Notes: a model not told the origin generated them from the letters alone. A stretch of 64,000 nt of DNA from CAWIOX01 sp963837775 (GCA_963837775.1 CAWIOX010000004.1:248001-312000), one strand, 5' to 3'; positions 17,923 to 27,939 are shown, counted from the stretch's first letter. A program made the numbers and translations.

Positions 17923-19410
17923 ATGATGACAAATACAAGTACCGTGCATGCACATCAGTACACCCACACCGTCGGCAGCAAGACTTACGGCTTTCGCGAC
18001 CTGAAGGACCTGATGGCCAAGGCCACGCCGGCGCGCTCCGGCGACCTGCTGGCCGGCGTGGCCGCCCACAGCGCCGAGGAACGCGCCGTGGCGCAGATGG
18101 CGCTGGCCGAGTTGCCGCTGGCCACCTTCCTCAACGAAGCGCTGATGCCGTACGAAGACGACGAGATCACGCGCCTGATCATCGACAGCCACGATGCCGC
18201 CGCGTTTGCGCCGGTCAGCCACCTGACGGTCGGCGACTTTCGCAACTGGCTGCTGGGCGACGAGGTCGACAGCGCCGTGCTGGCCGCGCTGGCGCCCGGC
18301 ATCACGCCGGAAATGGCGGCCGCCGTATCCAAGATCATGCGCAACCAGGACCTGATTCTGGTCGCGCAGAAGTGCCGCGTGGTGACCGCATTCCGCAACA
18401 CCATCGGGCTGCCGGGCCGCATGTCGACCCGGCTGCAGCCGAACCACCCGACCGACGACGCCAGCGGCATCGCCGCCAGCCTGCTCGACGGCCTGCTGTA
18501 CGGCAGCGGCGATGCGGTGATCGGCATCAATCCGGCCACCGACAACGTGCCGCAAGTCATCAAGCTGGTCACGATGATGGCCGACATCATCGACCAGTAC
18601 CAGATCCCGACCCAGTCCTGCGTGCTGACCCACGTCACCAACACGATCGAAGCGATCAACCGCGGCGCGCCGGTCGATCTGGTGTTCCAGTCGATCGGCG
18701 GCACCGAGGCGACCAACCGCAGCTTCGGCGTCAGCCTGGAGCTGCTGGGCGAGGCGCGCAGCGCGGCGCTGTCGCTGCAGCGCGGCACGGTCGGCGACAA
18801 CGTGATGTATTTCGAAACCGGCCAGGGCAGCGCGCTGTCGGCCAATGCGCACCACGGGCTCGACCAGCAGACCTGCGAGGCGCGCGCCTATGCCGTGGCG
18901 CGCCGCTTCAAGCCGCTGCTGGTCAATACCGTGGTCGGCTTCATCGGCCCCGAATACCTGTTCGACGGCAAGCAGATCATCCGCGCCGGGCTGGAAGACC
19001 ATTTCTGCGCCAAGCTGCTCGGGCTGCCGATGGGCTGCGACGTCTGCTACACCAACCATGCCGAGGCCGACCAGAACGACATGGACGTGCTGCTGACCCT
19101 GCTCGGCGTGGCCGGCTGCAGCTTCGTGATGGGGATTCCGGGCTCGGACGACATCATGCTCAATTACCAGACCACCTCGTTCCACGATGCGCTGTATGCG
19201 CGCCGCGTGCTGGGGCTGCGGCCAGCGCCGGAATTCGAAGCCTGGCTGCAAAAGATGCAGATCTTCAGCAGCGACGCGCAGTTCCGGCTGAATCCGGCGC
19301 TGCCGCCGGCTTTTCAAAAGGCGCTGCTGCGCCTGCCGCCCGCCATGCGAGCATGGTCGAGACAGAGGCAGAGGATGCAGGGAGAGAATTGTGGTTGTCT
19401 GCTTATATAA
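17923..19410 (+). CDS. eutB: Ethanolamine ammonia-lyase large subunit
   Basis: This is the catalytic subunit of the adenosylcobalamin-dependent lyase that cleaves ethanolamine to acetaldehyde and ammonia in the cytoplasm. The frame is intact, in contrast to its neighbours. ATG 17923 (MMTNTSTVHAHQYTHTVGSK) is chosen because AAGGA lies 8 bases upstream. Landmarks are YGFRDLKDLMAKATP, LPGRMSTRLQPNHPTDDASG, the substrate-barrel segment VIGINPATDNV, LVFQSIGGTEATN, YFETGQGSALSANAHHG and MGCDVCYTNHAEADQNDMD. The last 20-odd residues after PALPPAFQKALL (ending NCGCLLI) look unlike the usual terminus, so a shift very near the end is possible. eutC follows after 70 bases. Confidence 0.93.
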   Translation: MMTNTSTVHAHQYTHTVGSKTYGFRDLKDLMAKATPARSGDLLAGVAAHSAEERAVAQMALAELPLATFLNEALMPYEDDEITRLIIDSHDAAAFAPVSHLTVGDFRNWLLGDEVDSAVLAALAPGITPEMAAAVSKIMRNQDLILVAQKCRVVTAFRNTIGLPGRMSTRLQPNHPTDDASGIAASLLDGLLYGSGDAVIGINPATDNVPQVIKLVTMMADIIDQYQIPTQSCVLTHVTNTIEAINRGAPVDLVFQSIGGTEATNRSFGVSLELLGEARSAALSLQRGTVGDNVMYFETGQGSALSANAHHGLDQQTCEARAYAVARRFKPLLVNTVVGFIGPEYLFDGKQIIRAGLEDHFCAKLLGLPMGCDVCYTNHAEADQNDMDVLLTLLGVAGCSFVMGIPGSDDIMLNYQTTSFHDALYARRVLGLRPAPEFEAWLQKMQIFSSDAQFRLNPALPPAFQKALLRLPPAMRAWSRQRQRMQGENCGCLLI

Positions 19411-19480
19411 CATAGAACGAATTGCATAGCTATGTCGACCGGACAGCACTTGCTTCGCATCATGGCCAAACTAACACGCC

Positions 19481-20296
19481 ATGAACGACGAAATCACCCG
19501 TCATCGCCAATCCGTGGGCAGCGCTGCGCCAGTTCACCGATGCCCGCATCGCGCTCGGGCGGGCCGGCGTGAGCCTGCCGACCGATCCGCAACTGGCATT
19601 CCAGCTGGCCCATGCCAAGGCGCGCGATGCGGTGCATCTGGCGCTGGACGTGCCCGCGCTGGCGCAGACGCTGGACGCGGACAGTCGAAGCCTGCTGACA
19701 CTGCACAGCGCCGCCGCCGACCGCAACGTCTACCTGCAGCGCCCCGACCTGGGACGCCGGCTCGACGCTGCATCTCGGGAAACACTGGAAGCACTCGAAA
19801 CCCGGCACACCGCAGCCGGCGCGCCCCTACGACCTCGCATTCGTGGTGGTGGACGGCCTGTCGGCATTGGCCATCGAGCAAAACGCCGCGCCCTTCCTGG
19901 AGCATCCTGCAGCGCCGCATCGCCGCCGAAAACTGGTCCATCGCGCCGATTTGCATCGTCCAGCAAGGGCGGGTCGCAGTCGGCGACGAAGTGGCCGAAC
20001 TGCTGGGCGCCAAGGCGGTGGTGGTGTTGATCGGCGAACGGCCGGGCCTGAGTTCGCCCGACAGCATGGGCCTGTACCTGACCTGGATGCCGCGCGTCGG
20101 GCTGACCGATGCCAGCCGCAATTGCATCTCCAACGTGCGCCCGGCCGGGCTGCGCTATGAAGAAGCCGCCTACAAGCTGCACTACCTGTTGTCGGAGGCA
20201 CGCCGGCGGCAATTGTCCGGCGTCGACCTCAAGGACGAAACCGCAGGCGATCCCGGCCTGCTGGCGGCGCCGCAGAAGAATTTCCTGCTGGAATAA
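19481..20296 (+). CDS. eutC: Ethanolamine ammonia-lyase small subunit, frameshifted
   Basis: This is the small subunit of the ethanolamine ammonia-lyase, needed with EutB for cobalamin binding. ATG 19481 opens MNDEIT. A shift near 19500 leads to PVIANPWAALRQFTDARIAL and the family core (GVSLPTDPQLAFQLAHAKAR). A second, near 19825, leads to DLAFVVVDGLSALAIEQNAA. A third, near 19900, leads to RIAAENWSIAPICIVQQGRV, GDEVAELLGAKAVVVLIGER, PGLSSPDSMGLYLTW and TDASRNCISNVRPAGL, ending KNFLLE. Restored length (about 270 residues) fits EutC. Unlike the enteric eut operons, no microcompartment shell genes are present, so this is the short Eat-EutBC-dehydrogenase route. Confidence 0.88.
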   Translation: MNDEITRHRQSVGSAAPVHRCPHRARAGRREPADRSATGIPAGPCQGARCGASGAGRARAGADAGRGQSKPADTAQRRRRPQRLPAAPRPGTPARRCISGNTGSTRNPAHRSRRAPTTSHSWWWTACRHWPSSKTPRPSWSILQRRIAAENWSIAPICIVQQGRVAVGDEVAELLGAKAVVVLIGERPGLSSPDSMGLYLTWMPRVGLTDASRNCISNVRPAGLRYEEAAYKLHYLLSEARRRQLSGVDLKDETAGDPGLLAAPQKNFLLE

Positions 20297-20364
20297 GCGC
20301 TGCGTCCAGCGGACGGGCCAGCTATTTTTCGAGCCGTCAGCCGTCGCGGACACTTTTTGCCCAT

Positions 20365-20475
20365 GAAATATACTCCACCATGTATTTTTAAAAGTCTAAT
20401 GAAAGCGTGCGGAATACCAGGTATTTTTATATATACCCCCGACAAAACAACAAATATTGCGACTGTTCAGCGATA
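20365..20475 (+). repeat. Dispersed intergenic repeat, copy A
   Basis: Begins AAATATACTCCACCATGTA, has the central GCGTGCGG, the second half GGTATTTTTATATATACCCC, and ends with ACTGTTCAGC as copy B does. It lies after eutC. The rest of 20297-20703 shows no gene; it should contain the promoter of the TPR gene. Confidence 0.85.
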
Positions 20476-20703
20476 GGATGAGGGCAATCCATCCTGCCAG
20501 TGATAACAAAGCCGTTGTCATCGCCCTGCCCTGATGAAACTTGCGCAAGGCCGTATTGACCCGAGTTTTTCCAGCCAAGATTGATCTGACGTCAATACGC
20601 AAGAAAAAAAACAGGCTAAATTTCAAGCAAAGTTACTATTTTTCTCAAATGCATTCCGAATATGGGCATGACATTACGTTAATCCATAAAGAGGAGGGAG
20701 CAT

Positions 20704-21521
20704 ATGAAAAAGCTCATGACAGTATTCCTGACATTTTTGCTCGGGTTTGGCACGGGTGTGCATGCCGCTGCACCGGAAATTGAATGGGATGCCCTGAACG
20801 ACGAAATAATGTCACTCTACCAACAAGGGCGTTATGACCATGCCATTGTTGTCGCAAAAATTGCACTCCACGTTGCGGTGCAGGAAGTGGGTCCCAATCA
20901 TCCCAATGTAGCCACGAGCCTGAACAACCTCGCGGAGCTGTACCGCACCCAAGGCAAGTACGCGCAGGCCGAGCCGCTCTACAAGCGGTCACTGGCGATC
21001 ATGGAGAAAGCCCTCGGTCCGGACCATCCCGATGTGGCCACGAGCCTGAACAATCTCGCCGTGCTGTACCACGCCCAAGGCCATTACGCGCAGGCCGAGC
21101 CACTCTACAAGCGCTCGCTGTCGATCAGGAGAAAACCCTCGGCCCGGATCATCCCGACGTGGCCACGAGCCTGAACAACCTTGCGGAGCTGTACCGCATC
21201 CAGGGCCAGTACGCGCAGGCCGAGCCGCTGTACCAACGCTCGCTGGCGATCCTGGAGAACGCACTCGGCCCGGATCATCCCGACGTGGCCACGAGCCTGA
21301 ACAATCTCGCGCTGCTATACCACACCCAAAACCGGTACGCGCAGGCTGAACCGCTGTACAGGCGTTCGCTGGCAATCAGGGAAAAGACACTCGGCCCGGA
21401 TCATCCCGACGTAGCCTCGAACCTTGAGAACATGGCTGACCTTTATCGGAAAACGGGGAGGGAGAAGACGGCCAAGGCGCTTGGCAAACGCGCGGCAGCC
21501 ATCCGTGCAATCCAGCAATGA
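20704..21521 (+). CDS. Secreted tetratricopeptide-repeat protein (kinesin-light-chain-like TPRs), one frameshift
   Basis: The protein has a cleavable signal peptide (MKKLMTVFLTFLLGFGTGVHA) after an excellent GAGGAGG site. The body is a string of 42-residue TPR units, each close to LGPDHPDVATSLNNLAELY followed by YAQAEPLYKRSLAI, with about five units in all. The DNA is correspondingly a 126-bp tandem repeat with near-identical stretches. One base is missing or extra near 21127 (LSIRRKPSARIIP should be LSIREKTLGPDHP). After it the repeats resume and end in a lysine-rich cap (GREKTAKALGKRAAAIRAIQ). TPRs of this kind mediate protein-protein contacts; the partner is unknown. The break sits inside a repeat unit, where recombination or misassembly is also possible. 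Confidence 0.75.
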
Positions 21522-21586
21522 AATCCCATGCATATCGGATACACTACCCCGCCGCATCGGATATCAGCCAGCTCCGAAAATGAAAA

Positions 21587-21614
21587 ATGGCAGGTGCGCC
21601 ATGCGCCCCTGCCA
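21587..21614. terminator. Bidirectional hairpin terminator between the TPR gene and phaB
   Basis: ATGGCAGG and CCTGCCAT pair around an inner GCGC/GCGC stem, between two convergent genes. A short T-rich tract (ATTCTTTC) follows on the plus strand and an A/T-rich tract (TTTTTCATTTTC) follows on the minus strand. Confidence 0.65.
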
Positions 21615-21677
21615 TCATTCTTTCATCATCCTGCACCGTCCGGCGGCGGCAATCAGCACGCCGCCACCGTCAGGCTC

Positions 21678-22421
21678 CTAGTACATGTGCTGCCCGCCAT
21701 TGATCGCGATATTCGCGCCGGTCACGAACGCGGCCTCATCCGACGGCAAGATAGGCGACCAGACCGGCGACTTCTTCCGGCTTGCCCAGGCGGCCCATCG
21801 GAATTTGCGGAATGATCTTGCGTGTCGAGCACTTCCTGCGGGATCGCCATCACCATCTTGGTGCCGATATAGCCCGGCGAAATCGTGTTGACCGTCACGC
21901 CCTTGCGCGCCACTTCCAGCGCCAGCGCCTTGGTGAAGCCATGCATGCCGGCCTTGGCAGCGGAATAGTTGGTCTGGCCGAATGCGCCTTTCTGGCCATT
22001 GACCGACGAGATATTGATGATGCGTCCCCAGCCGCGCTCGACCATGCCGTCGCACACCGGCTTGGTCATGTTGAAGACTGAATCGAGATTGGTGTGCATC
22101 ACCGCATCCCAGTCGGGCTTGTCCATTTTCTTGAAGGTCATGTCGCGCGTGATGCCGGCATTGTTGACCAGCACATCGACTGGGCCGACGTCCTTTTCGA
22201 TCTTGCGCGATGCATTGCTGCGCAGAATCATAGTCGGCGACATCGCACGGATAGGCGCGGAAGTTGAAGCCCTGTTGCTCCATCGCCGCCAGCCATTCGT
22301 TGGCCTTGGTATTGCCGGGCGAATAGGTCGTCACGACCTGATAGCCCAGTGCTGCCAGCTTGATGCATATCGCTTCCCCCAAACCACCCATGCCGCCGGT
22401 TACCAATGCAATTCTTGCCAT
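21678..22421 (-). CDS. phaB: Acetoacetyl-CoA reductase, frameshifted
   Basis: This NADPH-dependent short-chain dehydrogenase reduces acetoacetyl-CoA to (R)-3-hydroxybutyryl-CoA for polyhydroxybutyrate synthesis. ATG 22421 opens MARIALVTGGMGGLGEAI, with the Rossmann glycine motif. After a shift near 22240 come VDVLVNNAGITRDMTFKKMD, the catalytic serine (INISSVNGQKG) and YSAAKAGM tyrosine/lysine pair, and SPGYIGTKMVMAIPQEVL. One or two shifts near 21830-21760 return to the frame ending FVTGANIAINGGQHMY. The 248 codons match the family length (246-248 residues). The phasin gene lies upstream on the same strand. Confidence 0.88.
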   Translation of the reverse strand: MARIALVTGGMGGLGEAICIKLAALGYQVVTTYSPGNTKANEWLAAMEQQGFNFRAYPCDVADYDSAQQCIAQDRKGRRPSRCAGQQCRHHARHDLQENGQARLGCGDAHQSRFSLQHDQAGVRRHGRARLGTHHQYLVGQWPERRIRPDQLFRCQGRHAWLHQGAGAGSGAQGRDGQHDFAGLYRHQDGDGDPAGSARHARSFRKFRWAAWASRKKSPVWSPILPSDEAAFVTGANIAINGGQHMY

Positions 22422-22559
22422 GTTCTTGTCTCTTTTTTCTTTTAAATTGTGATGCAATTAACAACAATATCACTCAACTACCCAATTACTCAACTACTTC
22501 ATATCACGTGCACTGCCAGCAGCCACACTCAAGCCAGCCTGGCAGCAATCCTCGGTTGC

Positions 22560-23087
22560 CTACGCCGCCTTCGACACCGGCTTTGCCGCGGCGCCATTGA
22601 CCACGCCAAACGCTTGCTGCGTTCCCTTGTTCAATAACTCCATGCCTGCAGTGGCGTTGCCGATCGCCGACTTCACCAGCGACACAGCCGGTTCGGAACC
22701 CGCCGGCGCCTTATTGAGAACTTCGTCGACGAGTGCCATCACGTTGTGCCGGGTCTCGGTGCTGGTGGCCTGAATTGCTTTGCCGAACTCGGCTTGCGTG
22801 GCGGAAAAGATAGCCGCTACCCGATGTCCGTAGGAAAGCATTTTCTCCCCCTCAGGCTGGGCATGGCTTGCCGTCAGATTCAAGAATTCCTGCGCATCTT
22901 TGGCGGAGAAAAGTTGCTGGTTGAGCGCTGCGGATTCTGCCAGCGACGCTTTCAGCACGCCGAAATTCAATTCAAGCAGTTGCGACGCACTTTCAAAGGC
23001 AGTCTGGTTCAACGCGGCAAACATGGTAAGGCGGGCCTGGCAGTTGGATTTGCTGACGGCTGACATTTGTTCAATGATGGATAACAA
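22560..23087 (-). CDS. phaP: Phasin family protein
   Basis: Phasins coat polyhydroxybutyrate granules and control their number and size. The intact frame reads SIIEQMSAVSKSNCQARLTM, then LLELNFGVLKASLAESAALN, the conserved hydrophobic pattern of Burkholderiales phasins, and ends in an alanine-rich tail (GAAAKPVSKAA). I place the start at TTG 23087 because AAAGGAG lies at ideal spacing just before it and family members begin at that point. ATG 23066 is the next candidate, and an upstream in-frame ATG at 23129 has no ribosome site. Restored length is 175 residues. It is divergent from the MlaE-like operon across about 250 bases that must contain both promoters. Confidence 0.85.
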   Translation of the reverse strand: MLSIIEQMSAVSKSNCQARLTMFAALNQTAFESASQLLELNFGVLKASLAESAALNQQLFSAKDAQEFLNLTASHAQPEGEKMLSYGHRVAAIFSATQAEFGKAIQATSTETRHNVMALVDEVLNKAPAGSEPAVSLVKSAIGNATAGMELLNKGTQQAFGVVNGAAAKPVSKAA

Positions 23088-23340
23088 ATCATTCTCCTTT
23101 AAGAAGCAAAAAAATAACGCCTGCGGCACGCAGCGGCATGCCGGACGAAATAATATTAAGAACGCAAGTATGGGGAAATTATGCAGGTGCGGCTATCGCC
23201 GTTCACGCAACCCTGCTGTAGTGGAACGCTGTAAGAAACTTGTAAGGATTCCCCTACAAGCAGGCGGCCGGCCAGCCGCCGCTGAAAATGAATAAACATA
23301 CAGCGGTTCAAATTTGGCATTGCTGCATTACTATTAATGC

Positions 23341-24144
<804 letters not shown>

Positions 24145-24156
24145 CTCAGGCCACCC

Positions 24157-25089
24157 ATGGAAAACAACACCGACACCCCTCCGATCGCCCGCGTTGAATT
24201 CAAGGCCATCGCATTGCTGATCCTGATCGCCGCGCTGATGTGCGGCTTTCTGCTGTATGTGATGTACGCGCGCGGCGTGTTCGAAAGCACCCAGCGGCTG
24301 GTGCTGATGTCGGACGATTCCGAAGGCGTGATCGTCGGCATGGACCTGACGTTCTCGGGCTTTCCGATCGGGCGCGTGCAGCGCATCGAACTGGCCGAGG
24401 ACGGCAAGGCCCGCATCCTGATCGACGTGCCGCGCAAGGATGCGCACTGGCTGCGCACCTCCAGCTTCTTTGCAATGGAGCGCGGCATGGTGGGCGATAC
24501 CCGCATCCGCGCGTTTACCGGCATATTGACCGACCCGCCGCTGCCGGAAAATGCGGTGCGCACCGTGCTGCGCGGCGACTCCAGCGCAGAAATCCCGCGC
24601 ATGATCGCCACCACCCGCACCCTGCTCGACAACATGGAACGAATCACCAATGCCGACTCCAGCCTCAGCGCCAGCCTGGCCAATCTGCAAACGGCCACGG
24701 CCCGCCTCAGCGGCAACTACGGGCTGCTGGGCGGCGCGCTGGGCAGCGACGACAACGCCAGGAAAGTGATCGCCGCGCTGGACCGCGCCAACACGCTGCT
24801 GGCCAAAACCGACCAGCGCCTGTTCGGCCAGCGCGGCGTGATGGACGATGTGCAAGCCACCGTGGTGCAACTCAACGCGGTGCTGGGCGACGCCCGCGAC
24901 AGCATCAAGAAAGTCGACACCGTGCTGGCCGAAGCCCAGGCGGTGGGCGCCAATGCCCGCATCGCCACCACCGACCTGGGCGCGCTGCGCGCCGAAGTCG
25001 ATGTCAGCCTGCGCAAGGTCACCAACCTGGTGGACGAAATCAACCGCAAGTGGCCCTTCGCCCGCGATATGGAACTGAAACTGCCATGA
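24157..25089 (+). CDS. MCE (MlaD-type) lipid-transport protein
   Basis: This is a single-pass membrane-anchored periplasmic protein. The N-terminal helix is ALLILIAALMCGFLLYVMYA, followed by one MCE domain (MSDDSEGVIVGMDLTFSGF, then GRVQRIELAEDGKARILIDV). A long helical tail contains coiled-coil-like stretches (LDRANTLLAKTDQRL, DSIKKVDTVLAEAQ). MCE rings form hydrophobic tunnels for lipids between the inner-membrane transporter and the outer membrane. The frame is intact at 310 residues. Its stop overlaps the next start (ATGA), so translation is coupled to the lipoprotein gene. Confidence 0.85.
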   Translation: MENNTDTPPIARVEFKAIALLILIAALMCGFLLYVMYARGVFESTQRLVLMSDDSEGVIVGMDLTFSGFPIGRVQRIELAEDGKARILIDVPRKDAHWLRTSSFFAMERGMVGDTRIRAFTGILTDPPLPENAVRTVLRGDSSAEIPRMIATTRTLLDNMERITNADSSLSASLANLQTATARLSGNYGLLGGALGSDDNARKVIAALDRANTLLAKTDQRLFGQRGVMDDVQATVVQLNAVLGDARDSIKKVDTVLAEAQAVGANARIATTDLGALRAEVDVSLRKVTNLVDEINRKWPFARDMELKLP

Positions 25090-25755
25090 AGCCATCCCAA
25101 ACGCACCTGCTGGTCTTGTTCGCCGTCCTTATCGCCGGCTGCAGCAGCAAACCGCTGCCGCCCGACTGGCAGAACAATGCGCACAGCGCGCTGCAAAGCT
25201 ATTCAAGCGCCTACCTGCGCGGCAACAGCCGCAGCGCCGAGCTGGATTTTGCCCGCGCCCGCAATGAAATCGCCAGCACCGGCCGCGGCGACCTGCTGGC
25301 CCGCGCCGAACTGACGCGCTGCGCCACCCGCGTGGCCAGCCTCGAATTTGACGACTGCGCCGGCTTTGCGCCGCTGGCCCAGGATGCCGGCGCCAGCGAA
25401 CGCAGCTATGCGGCCTATCTCACCGGCCACTGGCAAGATGTCGACCCGGCGCTGCTGCCGGCCCACCACCGTCCGATACTCAGCGCGGCTGCAAGCAGCG
25501 GCGAGCAGCAGCCTGATCAGCGGCATCGCCGACCCGCTGGCGCGCCTGGTCGCGGCCGGCGTACTGTTTCAAACCGGCCGGATAACGCCGGCCGACATCG
25601 CCAGCGCCACCGAAACCGCCTCGGCCCAGGGCTGGCGCCGGCCGCTCCTGGCCTGGCTCGGCGTGCAGGCCCAGCGCGCGCAACAGGCTGGCGACCATGA
25701 CGCCGTGGCGCGCATCCGGCGCCGCATCGAGCTGGTGACGACACCGGGCCAATAG
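25086..25755 (+). CDS. Lipoprotein of the MCE operon, one frameshift
   Basis: This is an outer-membrane or periplasmic lipoprotein with signal and lipobox VLFAVLIAGCSS, translationally coupled to the MCE gene by an ATGA overlap. The mature part is helical and polar (NAHSALQSYSSAYLRGNSRS, RARNEIASTGRGDLLARAEL), with a conserved-looking CATRVASLEFDDC pair of cysteines. Near 25495 the frame changes (ILSAAASSG to SLISGIADPLARLVAAGVLF), giving a C-terminus of ARIRRRIELVTTPGQ and about 222 residues. I do not recognise a named domain; the operon position suggests the outer-membrane component or partner of the lipid pathway, by analogy with lipoproteins of other MCE systems. Confidence 0.65.
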
Positions 25756-25846
25756 CAAAACCGGCCACCGCACCGCCTGCCGGGCCTTCACATCGAAAAT
25801 CGCAGCGACCGGCCGCCTGCAACCCGCCGGCGGGCGCGCATCGCAT

Positions 25847-25957
25847 AAAAATATACTCCACCATGTATTTTTAAAAAGCCAATGAAACCGTGCGGCAGAC
25901 CATGTGTTTCTGACGATACTCCCCATAAACATCCAAAATAGGTAACTGTTCAGCTCG
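25847..25957 (+). repeat. Dispersed intergenic repeat, copy B
   Basis: AAATATACTCCACCATGTA, AATGAAACCGTGCGGCAGAC and GATACTCCCCATAAAC are near-consensus. It ends AACTGTTCAGC like copy A. It is placed about 95 bases after the lipoprotein stop and 10 bases before the REP doublet. Confidence 0.85.
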
Positions 25958-25966
25958 CTAGGAATG

Positions 25967-26128
25967 GCCCCCTCTCCCGCTTGCGGGAGAGGGATGGGGT
26001 GAGGGTGCTCGCAATGACCAAGGCGGGTCAAAACAAGGCTCAACCTTGATTGCATTGCCACATAATGAGGCAGGAATGTTTGCTAAGGCCCTCACCCTAA
26101 CCCTCTCCCGCAAGCGGGAGAGGGAATG
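25967..26128. repeat. REP doublet: two inverted hairpin repeats
   Basis: CCCTCTCCCGC/TTGCGGGAGAGGG (25970-25993), followed by ATGGGGTGAGGGTGC, is mirrored at 26088-26127 by GCCCTCACCCTAACCCTCTCCCGC and its hairpin partner. The two units are inverted relative to each other with about 85 bases between. This is the layout of a REPIN, a non-autonomous element mobilised by a separately encoded REP-associated transposase. None of that gene is seen here. Confidence 0.8.
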
Positions 26129-26241
26129 CAAACAGCCCTGCCACGGACCGATTTGTTGATAACGGACAAATCGCCGTCTTGTTAATCCGATATGTTCATC
26201 TTCATGCAAATTTTCAATAAAAATGAGCGAGGAGAATCCCG

Positions 26242-27280
26242 ATGGGTATGCCAGCCAGCTTCAAGCAGATCTTAGCCCGCCTCTCCGCAGTCCTCGTCCT
26301 GCTGATGGCGTTTGGCGTGCCGCAAGCGGCGTTCGCCGTCAAACCGTACAAATATTTCATCGTCGGCAACCCTGCCGATGTGGTGCTGGCCCGGCCGGGC
26401 AGGCCCTCGCTGGTGCTGATGGGCGGCGGACCGGATGTCGATGATGCGTTTAAATGGATGATCAGCAAGTCCGGCGGCGGCAACTTTGTCGTGATCCGCA
26501 CCAGGGGCACCGATGCCTACAACCCGTACATCTATGCGATGGGCGGCGCATCGTCGGTGGAAACGATCATCACCCCGAACCGCGACGCCGCCAACGATCC
26601 GTTCGTCATCTCTCGCATTAAAGGGGCCGATGCGCTGTTCATTGCCGGCGGCGACCAGAGCGATTACATCAATTACTGGCAAGGCACCCAAGTGGAGGCG
26701 GCCATCCATGAATTGGCGCGCAAGAACGTCCCGATTGGCGGCACCAGTGCCGGCTTGTCGGTGATGGGGCAATACGCGTTTACCGCATTGAACGGCACCA
26801 TCACCTCGCCCACCGCCTTATCGAATCCGTATGACAAGACGCTCACCCTGGGCGCGCGACTTTCTCACCTTGCCCGATATGAACGGCCTGATCACCGACC
26901 CCCACCTGGATTCGCGCGATCGGATGGGGCGCCTGATTACCTTCATGGCCCGCATCGTCAACGATGGCTGGTCGGGCATGGTCCGCGGCATCGGCGTGGA
27001 TGTGGAAACGGCGTTACTGGTCGACGACGGCGCCGCCTCCAGGGTCGGCGTCGGCTCAGCCTATTTCCTGCAAACCGTGGGGCTGCCGGAGGTATGCCAG
27101 CCCAATACACCGCTGACCTACCGCAGCCTTGGCGTACAGCGGCTTTCCGGCGGCGGCACATTCGACATGCGCAACTGGGCACAGCTATGGCGGGGGCACC
27201 ACAAATTATTCGATTTCCGCGATCAAGGGGTGCTGCAGTTCGACCCAGGCAGGCGGCGCGATTTACTGAGCCGGAGATAG
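26242..27280 (+). CDS. Secreted cyanophycinase-like peptidase (family S51), one frameshift
   Basis: This is an exported serine peptidase of the cyanophycinase/S51 family. It has a signal peptide (LARLSAVLVLLMAFGVPQAAFA), then LVLMGGGPDVDDAFKWMI and the FIAGGDQSDYINYWQGT loop. The nucleophile serine lies in the family motif IGGTSAGLSVMGQYAF. Near 26860 the frame changes from TLGARLSHL to RDFLTLPDMNGLITDPHLDS, which holds the conserved DPHLDSRDRMGRL stretch. The C-terminus (GGTFDMRNWAQLWRGHHKLF) is normal. Members cleave beta-aspartyl or similar isopeptide bonds; the substrate here is unknown. The 3' end overlaps the convergent cupin gene by 18 bases. Confidence 0.8.
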
Positions 27281-27691
27281 CGGGCGTGTTGCCCTGACTA
27301 CTTCCGTTCGAACCAGCAGCGCCTTGCAGATATTCTGCCCCATGTTGGTCGCAACATGCCCCGGCACTGCGGGATTGATGCGCGAGGTGCCGGCCTTCTG
27401 CGCTCCCTCGATGCGCTTGCCGTCCGGCAGGTCGGCGCTCAGCTGGCAATCGCTGATCCAGTAGATCACTGCGGGCAAATGCGAATGCATCGCGTCCCTC
27501 TGCCCCGGCTGCCAGGTCGCCTCGATGACGCGGAAGTGCTCGTTTTCCTGGACCAGTTTGTAGACACCCGGAAAAGCAATGTATGACGGCGGCGCGTCTT
27601 CGGCCACGGCAAGCGGTGCGGCCACCAACACAGCGCACAGCAACCCTGCTTTCAAATTCGATCCGAACTCCGTCGCAATCCATGTATTCAT
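27263..27691 (-). CDS. Exported cupin-domain protein
   Basis: This intact protein of 142 residues has a signal peptide (LLCAVLVAAPLAVA) followed by a single small cupin-type barrel: NEHFRVIEATWQPGQRDAMH, with histidines in DAMHSHLPAVIYWI as likely metal ligands and a matching C-terminal strand set (INPAVPGHVATNMGQ). The function is not known to me; similar proteins are periplasmic and often bind metal. It is transcribed toward the S51 peptidase, and the two coding regions overlap at their 3' ends, so no terminator fits between them. Confidence 0.7.
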   Translation of the reverse strand: MNTWIATEFGSNLKAGLLCAVLVAAPLAVAEDAPPSYIAFPGVYKLVQENEHFRVIEATWQPGQRDAMHSHLPAVIYWISDCQLSADLPDGKRIEGAQKAGTSRINPAVPGHVATNMGQNICKALLVRTEVVRATRPLSPAQ

Positions 27692-27939
27692 TACGCTCTC
27701 CTCGATTCAAAGCGGGTCGAAAGCGCGACCACCAGCGCCGACAGGCTCTGCAACCCCGCACCGACCCGCGAATCGCTGCCCATGTGAATTCAATATAGGC
27801 GCAAGAACGCAGGAAAACGGCATGCGATCCAACATTCCGGCCCTACGTTTGACACAACACCATGTGCAACGGATACTTTGAGCAACGATGCCGATTCCGC
27901 ACCCGCCGACCGACAACCCGCCATCCCGAGTGTGAACCC

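Noticed and set aside
17866..19449. A 527-residue open frame on the minus strand opposite eutB
   Set aside because: It is low-complexity (His, Gln, Arg, Ala-rich), has no recognisable domain, and lies exactly antisense to the well-supported eutB. It arises from high-GC codon bias.
20364..20475. A possible short peptide gene (MKYTPPCIFKSLMKACG...) in repeat copy A
   Set aside because: The frame is closed by stops or shifted in other copies (for example copy C has a stop after KYTPPCIF), and no ribosome site is kept. Conservation is of DNA, not of a peptide.
20880..21460. Tandem repeats as a possible CRISPR array
   Set aside because: The 126-bp period encodes TPR units in frame, with no spacers of unrelated sequence and no cas genes nearby.
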